Shown here one piece after another: positions 10,932-20,639 of a stretch of 64,000 nt of DNA. The stretch covers positions 465,616 through 529,615 of the forward strand of contig KL647319.1 in NCBI GenBank assembly GCA_000727475.1, read 5' to 3'. The notes beneath the pieces are model-generated. The model was given only the letters and a program-made list of their open reading frames with translations. It searched no databases and was not told the DNA's origin. A program made the position numbers and the translations under genes. Source of the stretch: Sarcocystis neurona (taxonomy: Eukaryota > Apicomplexa > Conoidasida > Eucoccidiorida > Sarcocystidae). Positions within the stretch are counted from its first letter, which is position 1; each line of letters opens with the position of its first letter.

Positions 10932-11997
10932 CTTCGTACGTGGGGTAGTACGCCCAGGTGAAGAGTCGCAGACACGCGAGAGGAACGTCGACTACGCAGA
11001 TCCCGACCAGAGCCGCATGTTTTCTCGTCATGAAGATATCTCCGCCTCCTGTTGCTGCTGCGCCTGCGGCGTCGACTCTGCGCTGCTGCTGCTGCGCGTC
11101 GCCCGCAGCAGCCGCCGCCGTCGCCGCGGAGACAGCAGCACCGCCGCCGAACTGCTGGTGCGGCTGCTGCTGCAGCAGCAGCACGGGCATGCGCGGGCCG
11201 CCTGCGCTCGGGAAGGAATACGCGTGGAGAAACACGGCCAGTGCCAGCACAATCCCAACTAGTACCCTGAGCCACGTCGTCTGCTCATTAATTGCCGCGG
11301 GACATGTCGAATAAGTATAAAATGCTGCGCCCGCATCAATAAAGTCGAGGACGACATGCGCAACGCAGTCGGTCAGCAGCATGCCTTCGGTGGAAAGCTG
11401 CGCAGCAACACCCCCCACGAGCTGCTCTAAGGCGCGGAAGACCAGCAGCGCATATACTGCACTTCCTGCCACCAGCAGCAGCAAGGCGACTTCGACTACA
11501 CTGCCGCTCGGATGCTGGAAGAGAAAGCCGGGGACCACGAATTCCCCTCGTCCTCCCCAGTCACTGTTGTTGCCGTTTGTCCCTCTAGCTGCTCCCACAT
11601 CAACAGGACCCCCTCCTCCTGCACGTCCTCCTCCCGATGCTGCAGCTGCTGCTCCTCCCGCGCCGGCGTCGGTGTGTTTGGAGGGCATTTTGCTGCTGAA
11701 GACGACGAAGAAAAAGAGCAGCAGCTTGACGGTCAGACCCCACACGTAGACGACCCAGCACGTGCCGCCTTTCAGCGCGGCGTACTCTGCGCTGTTGTTC
11801 GAGAGAAACAGCAGCAGCACCACGACGTCGTAGCAAACGACCACCAGAAGCGGAAGGGAGTACAGTCCAAGGTAGTACAGGGTTCCCAGCTGCTGCAGCA
11901 GCAAAAAACTCAGCGTCAGCAAATACGCCAACACGTTCCAGCTAACCGCCTGCTGAGAAACCGACCCTCCCACGGCTGTCGTCGAACCCCCCGCCAT
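10932..11997 (-). CDS. Polytopic membrane protein (TMEM121/CECR6-like), first coding exon
   Basis: The proposed start is the ATG at 11997 (context AAGATGG; MAGGSTTAVGG). The frame stays open upstream to 12243, so a longer N-terminus is possible. The exon encodes 355 residues and ends at a GTAGGA donor. There are at least six hydrophobic helices: NVLAYLLTLSFLLLQQLG, YSLPLLVVVCYDVVVLLLFL, VVYVWGLTVKLLLFFFVVF, then a Gly/Ala-rich loop, VVEVALLLLVAGSAVYALL, AHVVLDFIDAGAAFYTY, VLVGIVLALAVFLHAY, and finally ALVGICVVDVPLACLRLFTW. The order of helices, the YVWGLTVKL segment and the VLDFIDAGAAFY segment resemble TMEM121/CECR6 proteins; TMEM26 is a second possibility. The biochemical role is unknown. 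It probably acts in an internal or plasma membrane. Odd features are a low-complexity loop between helices 3 and 4 and a Gln/Ala tract near the end. Confidence 0.55.
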
Positions 11998-12289
11998 CTT
12001 CAACGCAAAAAGAGCTGCAGGCGGAGGAGGAGAGGGGGAACAAGACGACGAAAAAGGCAGAAAGGGACGAGGAAAAGGAGGAGACTGGACAGAGGAGAAG
12101 GTGCGGCCGGAGAACAAGAAAGAAACCCAAGCGGGGCGAAAACATCTACGCAAAGAAGAAGAAGGGGGGGGAGACCGTGCGGAGAAGTGCAGGAACAAGC
12201 AGAAGAAGAGAATACAAGAAGAAGCGAACCAAAAGGCAGACAAACAAGTGCTGGCGTTGCGCAGCCCGTCAGGCGTCCCGCAGTGAAGA

Positions 12290-13915
12290 CGTTACTTCCC
12301 GGTGTACAGACACACGAAAAAGAAGAAACGCTCGACTATCGAAGTATGCGGAGAAGTGTGGATACGGGTGAGACGCACACGTTCAGAAAACGGTCCCGGG
12401 TGTAGCAGCATGCAGCGGAGAGCAATACTTGCAAGGTGCAACAAAACAAGGAAATCTGCAGAGAGCCACGTCTCTGCGAAGCGTTAGATGCATACTTACA
12501 GCGAGCAAACTGTTATTCCAAGAGGGCGAGAGAAACATGCACCTTCCGGTGCGCACGGATACGGACGTAGAGGCAGAGAGGAGGAAGTGATGAAGGTGAC
12601 CGCACAGGGAGGGTGAATATCGACTTTTCACGTCCTGGGCAGAAAAGAGTCTCTATGGAGAAAGTAGAAATGTTTCGCTGACACGAAAAACCTGCGCTGT
12701 TTTGGAGAAAAGAGGGAACTCCAAAAGACGAGAGAAAGACAGTCGTGCGCGAAAAAGCGGACTTCCGGGTGTACGTACACCAAAAACGGGGCGGTTTCAG
12801 CCCCGGGCCACGACAAATGAGGTGTGTGGACACCGGAAATATGTGAGACGGGTGTTTACACCTTTAACGAAGTAGAGACATCCACTTCACAGCAGCAGCG
12901 AAGTCACGTACGTGCTGAAGTATTAGGGGTGGGTATACGAAGAGCAACAAGCAGGTGTATGTACACCCGAGGTGTGCTTACACAACCACAGATATCTACG
13001 TTCAGAAGAAGTAGGAGATGGGCACTGTTCAAATACAGAGAAGGAACGTACAAAACTCAGGTGGTAAGGAAGTGATCAGACTGTTCGAGAATGCACCCAT
13101 GTCGGGTGTACGTACACCGGAAGAACGACAGCGGATGTCTCACCTCAGGAATGTATATTTCTTCACGCGCGGCATACATACACCGGAACAGAGGAGGACA
13201 CGCGTATACACCCGAGAACCCGGAAAAATGTACACGCGACAAACAGAGGAAGCAGGTGAAGATACACCGGAATAGAGAAAGCAGGTGTACGTACACCCAA
13301 ACACCCAAGTGCATGCGCATCAAATTGGACGAGTAAGCAAACGAGTGTTGACTCCTGAATGCACGAAACATATCCACACAAACCCGAGTGAGGGAATGCC
13401 CTGTACGAACACCCGAATAAGTGAGGGACGACGTGTACATACACCCCACCGTATATACACATATATGTGAATAAACGTGGAGGTACTAAATATACGAATG
13501 ACGTGCACACCACGCCGATTCCATGGAAGAGGTGTACGTACAGTGGAGGAGGCGGACGGCTGTGTACGTACACTCGACCAAAATAGGACGCTGGCAAGGG
13601 CAGCAGGAGTTTATGCAAGCCACGGGGCATACCGGCAGCTAGCGGCCCGCATGCACAGCAGCTGTACATACACCAGGGAGAGGCAGAGACTCCCGCCTGC
13701 ACGATCGAAGCTCTGGACGCGCAACCTCTCTACCCAGAACCCTGCCGTACGGACGCCCTCTACAGGTTGTACGGATGTGGTGTCTGTACACCAGAAAAGC
13801 CAAAGAGCCGTCTATACAACGCATAACACCTCTACGCGACGCAGGCGTGTCCACTGCCCCCTTCGTCCCGAATCCCCCCCCCCGCACAACGTGGAAGTCG
13901 CCCCATGCATACACT
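12290..13915. other. Non-coding region with dispersed GGTGTACGTACACC palindromes
   Basis: No supported exon. Perfect 14-bp palindromes lie at 12768-12781, 13105-13118 and 13284-13297, with the variant GGTGTATGTACACC at 12954-12967. Half-sites or degenerate TGTACGTACA and TGTACATACA copies occur near 13432, 13532, 13562, 13661 and 14412. ORFs here are mostly translations of this element (VYVHP strings) and are discarded. Confidence 0.6.
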
Positions 13916-14230
13916 ACACACACACACACCTATGTAACAGAGTTAACCGCGCCGGAATCTACATAGATATTATAAATGCATGCGCATGTATACATATATA
14001 TATATGTATGTGTATGTACCGTAGCCATGCGTATACATGCAGCTATATCACACAGTAGCTCTACTTCTTTCCACCACGGGCCCCGCCGTCGGCCGTTCAG
14101 ACACAAGGAGCCGCATAAAGACTACGGTATACATAGAATAGAAATGTGGAGATATATATATATATATATAGTCACTTAATATGGTGAATCTACATCCCTA
14201 CATATTCATATACGTATATGTACAAATGTA
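13916..14230. repeat. ACAC and TA microsatellites
   Basis: An (AC)n run near 13915-13930, then TATATATA stretches at about 13990 and 14150-14170, separated by about 90 bp of unique sequence without a gene. Confidence 0.8.
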
Positions 14231-14582
14231 ATGAGATACTGCTACATTCGTTTATATGGAAGAGCGGTAGCGGCTGGGGAGTTGCAGAAGGCGCGGAATG
14301 CGCGTCTCTTGAAGAGGTCCACTGGCAGCGCGAGAAAAAGGGCAGCACGCCAGTTCACACCGCGAGAGATAGCCGAGCAGCAACGCACGCAGCAGCTGTG
14401 GACTGCTGAGGTGTACATACAGCCGAGAAGCACCGTCGTGACACCGCAGCAGAACCTGCGCTGTGCGACTTTGTCTACTGCAGTGTGCTCAGCCCACAAG
14501 TCTCTTCACTTTTTCGCTGCTTCGTTCCACGACATGCAGCAGCAGCAGCATGGGGTGCGGCGGACACTAGCGGCAGCGGGAG

Positions 14583-15432
14583 ATGCCTCTAGGATCTGCT
14601 TCGCGAGACAGCAAATGTGTTGCCGCTGCAGTGGTGCTGCTGGTGCTGCTGTCGTTGTGTTGGGCAGGTCCTGTGCGTGGTCTTCTTGTTGTTCTGGTCC
14701 CCTTGTGCGTCCTCAAGGACTCGCCTTGCCGTCCTGCTGCCGTCGCTGCGCCTGACCCGCTGCTAACGCTCTGCTGCTCTTCTGCTGCTGCTCCTTCTTC
14801 TTCGTCGCGTTGCTGCTGCTGCAGAAGCTCCCACACCTGTGAGTCCCTTCTGCCGGTCGCCGGGGGCTGCTCCCCCCGGCGCCGTTCTTCTGCGCTCCTG
14901 CGGACTCCTCCTGCGCTGCACGTTGGCTGCTGCAGTGCTGTCCTGCACACAGCCGCAGCTGCCGATATTTCTGTGTGCTGCTGGCGCTGCTACCGTTGTC
15001 TGCTGCGGCGGCTACTCCTTACTGCTACGCTCCCGCTGGTGCAGCTTCTCCCCCTTTCGCCCACGCGGCTGCTGCTTCATGTTGCGCGCTCCAGCCGCCG
15101 CTGCAGTTGCTATGCTGCTGCTGCTGCAGTTGCTGTGTAGCTGCTGCTGCTGCTGCTGCAGTTGCTGTGTTGCTGCTGCTGCTGCTGCAGTTGCTGTGTT
15201 GTTGCTGCTGCGCGTGCTGTGCTGCTGCTGCTGCCCCGTGGGCGACATGCATCGCAGTGGCAGGTTGCTGCTGTGGTTCCGCGACGGTATGCACGCCAGT
15301 GTGTCCTTGCTGCTCTTCCGAGTGACTGCTGCTTCTGCTGCTGCCGTGGCCGCTGCTCTGGCTGCACCTCGCGCACCTCCTGGTGCGCGCTTTGTCGCTG
15401 CTGCTGCTCGTGTCGCTTCTGTTGCGGCTTGA
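14583..15432 (+). CDS. Candidate secreted protein with N-terminal signal peptide
   Basis: ATG at 14583 begins MPLGSASRDSKCVAAAVVLL and continues VLLSLCWA, a good signal peptide with a likely cleavage after CWA. The frame stays open to 15140. An alternative is a GTCCTG donor after 14667 joined to the acceptor at 14824. The phases agree (G+AA, Glu) and the mature protein would begin EAPTPVSPFCRSPG and run to the stop at 15432. The rest is Cys/Leu/Ala-rich and heavily shaped by GCTGCTGCT arrays, so the C-terminal part is doubtful. Signal-peptide proteins encoded in short exons are common among Eimeria surface antigens, but no diagnostic SAG motif is visible here and I do not claim that family. 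Confidence 0.3.
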
Positions 15433-18280
15433 GATGGTCCTGCTGATGCTGCTCCTCACACCGACGCTGCTAGTCGCGCTGTTCCTGCAAGCGCTGTTAT
15501 TCTCGTTCCTGCGCGTGCTGCTGCTGCCACTAGCGCTCCTGCACCCTCTCCTGCTGTTTCTGCTGCTGCTGCTGCTCCTCCTGCTGGTGGAGCAAGGGAG
15601 GCAGCGCCGCTAACGCTCCTGCGCCCGCTCCTGCAGTTTCTGCTGCTGGTGCTGCTCCTGCCGGTGGCGCGAGGACGGCAGCGCCGCTAACACTCCTGCG
15701 CCCACTCCTACTGTTGCTGCTGCTGCTGCTCCTGCTGGCGGTGGTGGAAATGCGCCGAGGCTGCCGCGGGTCCTGCTGCTGCTACCCGTCCGCCGAAGGT
15801 CCTCCTGCCGCAGGTCCTCCAGCCGCAGATGTGTGTTTGCGTGCTGCGGCTCGTGGAGCTGCTCCTGGTCACCGCTGCTGCTGCTCACGTCATCAGCCTG
15901 CCGAGACCGCGGCTGCCGGTGAATTCGCTGCTGCTGCAGCTGCTGCTCGCTGCTGCAGCGGCGGATGTCGCCTGGTCTTGCGATGAATTGCAGCAGCAAA
16001 GGCAGCGAATGTGTGAGACAGCGTTTCTGCGTCTTCTGGTCGCTGCATCGCCTTTCCCAGCAGCAGCAGCGGCGAAAGCTCCAAAATTGACAGCAGCAGA
16101 GGCCTCTGTGGATGAGCAGTCGCAGCAGCAGCAGCATGTGCGGATCATAACGCTCAGCAACACTGGCAGCAGCACATGCTAAGTAGCCAGGCAGCAGCGA
16201 CACAGCGAGAGCTGTCTACGCTCTTTGCAGTGGCGCCACAGCTGCTGCTGTTGTCCTCGCAGCGGCAGCAGCAACAACTGAAGCTTGCAGGCGGGCAGTG
16301 CATGCGGATTAGTTGGTTTTTCGTGGATCGCACGGCAGCCACACTACGGAAAGACAGCGACAACGCAGAAGAAAGAAAACTTGGTGAAGATACGACCGCT
16401 GAAAGTGCTTGTCGTGCCTCCTGCGCTGCTGCTGCTACCCTGCCGTCGCGCTGTCGCTGCTGTGCTGGGTCTGCTGCTGCTGCTGCGGCTGGCGCTCTGC
16501 TCCTCAGTCGTTACGCTGCTGCTGCGCCGATTTTTCTGGCTGCTGCTCCTTCTCTGCGTCGTGCTGCTGCCAAATTCCCAGCCTCTGCTGTTCTTCTCCC
16601 TGCCGGCACAGCTGCTGCTGCGCGCCTGCGCTGCTGCTGCTGCACCCCGGCTACCCTTGCGAGTCGCACAGGGCCAGCCGATGCCGACTAGCCGGGAGCT
16701 GCGGCAGCAGGAGCAGGGACTCGCGAGTGGCGACGGCAGCAGCAGCAGCAGCATCGGCACAGCAGTAGCACAACAGCAGCAGCAACAGCAACAGCAACAG
16801 CAAGAGCAGCAACAGCCTGGCGGCAGCAGCAACGGCAGCAGCGCAGCAGCAGCAGCAACACAGCAGCAGCGACAGCAGCACCACGGCGGCGCGGCAGAAC
16901 GAGCTGCAGCATCAGCAGCGGCGGTGGCAACACTCGCGCAGTAAGGGTAGTCAGTCACCCGCCAGTGGCCCGCGCCGGCTGCGAGTGCAGCCGCAGCAGG
17001 TACGACGCGGACCACATCCGCGCGCAGCAGCAACGAGCGCGCACTCTTCTTTGCAGCAGCAGCCAGCACACACACACAGCACAGTAGTAGTCGTCTCGTG
17101 CTGCAGCCCGACAAAAGCAGCAGCACGCTCAACCCGCTGCGTCGCAACGATCGCATGCCCGCGGAGTATCGCCACCGTTGTTGCCGCGGCGAGCTCCGTC
17201 TTCGTGTGCAGCCTTCAACTGCTCCACTACGGAAAACTTCGCCGACGAAGCAGCCGCGGGAAAAGCAGCTATTGCCGCGGTGTTGAAGCTATTGCATGTG
17301 TGGACGGGGTTTTGAACAACAGCAGCAGAACTGTTCGTGCTAGTGCGCGCCTCTCCCTATGTGTTACTGCTGCTGCTGTACAGCCTATAACTGCGTTGAG
17401 GGCTCGGCTGACTTTTCGTCTGTGTATGCATGCAGGACGTTTGTATCTGATGACACATACTTCTGGCATCATTCATACCGCCAAGGACTGCTGCCACCGC
17501 TGCTCTGACTTTGCCGTCGGCAGGACTGGCCCTGCCGCAAGGGCACCTGCTGCGCCGCCGCAGGGTGCTGGTGTGCTTCGTGTCGGTGCCGCAGCTGCCG
17601 CCGCTGCACGTGCGGAACTGTTCAACGCGGCTGCTACTCCCTTTGCTCCTGTGGCGCTGCGACGTGGAAGGACTCCTGCTGCTGGCATTATTGCTGCTGG
17701 TCCTACTGCTGCTGCTATTGCGGCCGCTGGGGTCACTGCTGCTCCTGCTGTTGCCGCTGCTGCCGCTGTTGTGGCTGCTTCGGTTGCTACCCGTCCCCTG
17801 CTGGTCCTGCTGCTCTCCTGCTGCTGGCCCTGCTCTTCCTGCTGCTGTTGCTGCTCTTACTGTTGCTGCTGCTGCTGCTCATCAGGGTTGCCGCAAGTGT
17901 TTGTGCTGCACATGCGGCTGTTAACCTTTTGCGATGCCGTAGGATATAGTCGCACCCGGTGTCTGTCTTCCTAATTTTCTTCCTTACATTTCTTATTTTC
18001 AAGAATCTCCGTGTGTGCACTACGCAAACTCTTTCCCAGCTGTCTCTCCTCCTTCTTCTCCCTTTTGTCTCCCTTCTGCCCTTCTTGGTGTCTCTCTCTC
18101 TGTGTTTCTCTCCATATATACACGACTTCACGAGTACCTCCTTGTTTTACGGCATTTTGTACAAATACCGAAGAGGAAGGTCTTCCCCGGCCTTCCTCTC
18201 CCTGTCAGTCTACTTCTTCCCCGCTCTGTCTCTTCCGGATTCTCCCTTTTCCCTCCTCCTTCGTTTTCCTTCTTCTTGTA
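15433..18280. other. GCT/CAG-rich region without a secure gene model
   Basis: GCTGCTGCT arrays switch to CAG arrays on the same strand at about 15990 and again near 16700. Possible plus-strand coding fragments are at 15829-16182 (ends HVRIITLSNTGSSTC) and 17511-17924 (HLLRRRRVLVCFVSV). Neither has a matched splice pair or motif. A pyrimidine-rich unique stretch lies at 17960-18280. Confidence 0.4.
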
Positions 18281-18289
18281 GTACCGCCT

Positions 18290-18372
18290 CTCTCCACAGG
18301 CACATATGGATACATATATATATATGTATATATGCATATATGTGTATATATATTTTGTACATACGTGCGGCA
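18290..18372. repeat. TA/GTATATAC microsatellite
   Basis: Short CATATATATATGTATATATG tract. Confidence 0.8.
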
Positions 18373-18980
18373 CTTGAAGAGAGACAGACAGAGAGAAAAA
18401 TGTAGTCTCTTGAGTTCTTCTGATGAACTTCTGTGCTCCAGTTTCCCTCGGGGCGCGCAGCAGCAGCAGCAGGAAGAGCCGCAGACGTGACACCAGCAGC
18501 AGCGGCAACAGCCACAGCAGAAGAAAAACAGTAGCAAGAGCACTGGTGCTACCGTGACGCAGCGTCTGCTGGCGGCTGAGGTCACTGCACTCGAGCAGCA
18601 GCAGCAACAGCAGCAGCAACAACAGGAACAGCAGCAACAGGAACAGCAGCAACAGGAACAGCAGCAGCAACAGGAACAGCAGCAACAGCAGCAGAGGCGC
18701 AAACACACACGAAGCAGCAGGGACAGTAGAAGCACCAGGAGGAGGAGGAGAAAAAGCAGCAGCAGCCCAGTGCCGTCGCAGGGTAGCAATCAGCAGTCTT
18801 CCACGTGCTAAACGAGCGCAGTTCACGAACAGCAGGATCGCTTGAGGCAGCAGCAGAGGCGCGGGCGCGGTCCTTCCGCCTCCTCTGGACGTATCTGCAT
18901 AGGTTGCTGCTGACACGTTTGCACTTGTTTTCTCCACCGCTGCTGCTGCTTCTGTTTGCCACTGCTGCTGCTGCTGATAG

Positions 18981-20126
18981 TTGCCTCTGCTGCTATTGTT
19001 GCTGGAATTTGCCGCTGCTGCTGCCGGTTGCTGCTGCAGGTGCTCCTCTGCGCTGCTGCCCCTGTCTGCTGCTCCCGCGATGTTGACTGCTGCTGCTGCC
19101 GCGTCTGCCCGAGGAGGGCGTCGTGGCAACGCGGCTGCAGCACCACACGGTGCTGCAACAGAAGCAGCAGCAGCAGCAGCAATCGCTGCTACGGCAGCAG
19201 CTGCTGCCCCCACGTCCGCAGCAGGCCCGCAGGCAGCAGCAGCGTTGAGAGCAGCAGCGTGCCTTCAAGCAGCAGCGACGGCAACTGCCGCAGCAGCAGT
19301 AGTCCTAAGAGGAGCAGCAGGACGAGGTCGCACAGCAGCAGCAGCCCACCTAGGAGTAATTGACATCGCCGCAGCACGACGGAAGAACCGGACGCTGTTT
19401 GAGTGTGGCTCCTCTGCATGCGCCGGGGTTGCTCGCTGTGCTGCTGGTACTTCTTCTTCTTCAGCTGTAGCACCAGATAGGGACCCGCAGACCCAAGGAC
19501 GGGAGCAGCAGCAGCAGCATGGGAACCAAGAGAAGACTCGGCCAGCAGCAGCAGTAACAGCAGCAGTGCCGGCAGCAGGGGCGGGGTCACACTGGCTGCT
19601 GCTCGGCTACGATTTCCTCGAGAAATTTGCTCGGAAGCACGGGAGTGGTGGGGCTTGTGCTGCTGCCGGTGTTTCCCGCGCTGCACCAGCAGGGACGGTG
19701 GCTGGGCGTGAAGAAGAGGAAGAAGTCGCAGCGGGAGCACAGAAGAAGAAGGACGGTGTTGTCGCTGCTGCGCTGCCACCAGAGACGCAGCTGAGCGAAG
19801 CGAAGAGCAGCAGCAGCAGCGTGGAAGAGGAAAAGGCGGGACGCGGGCTGCATGCGCTGTGGCTGCTGCCTTTTCCGACGGGGACGCAAGGCGCACTGGG
19901 GCGGCGGCAGCTGCGACAGGTTTCACAGCAGCAGAAGGAGAACGGAGACGAAGAAGAAAAAGTGAAGCAGCAGCAGGGTCAAGAGAAGGAAGCGCTGCTG
20001 CAGCAGCAGCGGCTGAGAAGGATGACGCAGGAGCAGCAGCGCGTTCTTCCTTCCGGAGCTGCTTCTTTGGTGGTGGGGAATGCTGCTGCTTCTGTTCCTG
20101 CTGCTGCCGCAGGTGGGCGGAGGTGA
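18981..20126 (+). CDS. Hypothetical low-complexity ORF, strand uncertain
   Basis: An open frame of 381 codons with long poly-Ala tracts. Its second half has a more protein-like texture: SHWLLLGYDFLEKFARKHGS near codons 205-224, an acidic EEEEEVAAGAQKKKDG segment, GLHALWLLPFPTGTQGALGR near codon 295, and a Gln/Glu/Lys-rich tail ending VPAAAAGGRR. No domain is recognised. The first methionine falls in a GCT array, so the true start is probably internal or in an upstream exon. The minus strand also reads plausibly in places (for example ENKCKRVSSNLCRYVQRRRK near 18930), so the strand is not certain. Confidence 0.25.
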   Translation: MPLLLLLLEFAAAAAGCCCRCSSALLPLSAAPAMLTAAAAASARGGRRGNAAAAPHGAATEAAAAAAIAATAAAAAPTSAAGPQAAAALRAAACLQAAATATAAAAVVLRGAAGRGRTAAAAHLGVIDIAAARRKNRTLFECGSSACAGVARCAAGTSSSSAVAPDRDPQTQGREQQQQHGNQEKTRPAAAVTAAVPAAGAGSHWLLLGYDFLEKFARKHGSGGACAAAGVSRAAPAGTVAGREEEEEVAAGAQKKKDGVVAAALPPETQLSEAKSSSSSVEEEKAGRGLHALWLLPFPTGTQGALGRRQLRQVSQQQKENGDEEEKVKQQQGQEKEALLQQQRLRRMTQEQQRVLPSGAASLVVGNAAASVPAAAAGGRR

Positions 20127-20213
20127 AGAAATGGCAGTGGCTGCTCCAGCTGCAGCCAAGTGCTGCTGCTGTCGCTCTTCGCTTCTTTGACAGAGCAGAA
20201 AACAGTGGCAACA

Positions 20214-20385
20214 GTTCATGCAGCAGCAATTCCTGCAGCAGTAATTCCCGACGCAGCAATTCCTGCAGCAGTAATTCCCGACGCAGCAATTCCTGCCGCA
20301 GCAGCAGCAGTTCCTGTAGCAGCAGTTCCTGTAGCAGCAGTTCCTGTAGCAGCAGTTCCTGTAGCAGCAGTGCTTGGAGCAGCAA
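20214..20385. repeat. 15/30-bp tandem repeats (TTCCTGTAGCAGCAG and relatives)
   Basis: Two related arrays are adjacent. About 2.5 copies of a 30-bp unit combine AATTCCTGCAGCAGT with AATTCCCGACGCAGC. Four to five copies of TTCCTGTAGCAGCAG follow. All frames remain open. Confidence 0.9.
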
Positions 20386-20639
20386 ACTTGGGCGAGCGTT
20401 TGAAAGGAATGCGACAATCGTATCTGCATGCGTTTGTCGTCTCTGCATGCGTCTGCTGTTTTGCCTCCATGCTCCCCGTCTCCGTGTGTCCCCGTCTCCA
20501 TACCGAAAAGGACCGAATTTCTTCGTGTCTCTTCTACGTACGCCAACCCACGTATATTGGATGGCGCATATAAAGTGACAAACTCCACAGAAGTCGATCT
20601 CTTCATACAACCCCGTCCTCTTCTGCTGGAAAACGAATA

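Noticed and set aside
9861..10961. Plus-strand 366-codon Leu/Ser/Ala ORF
   Set aside because: CTGCTGCT repeat translation opposite the membrane-protein gene and its first intron.
13163..13702. Minus-strand 179-codon ORF rich in VYVH
   Set aside because: The frame is made by repeated GGTGTACGTACACC elements; no splice sites or domain.
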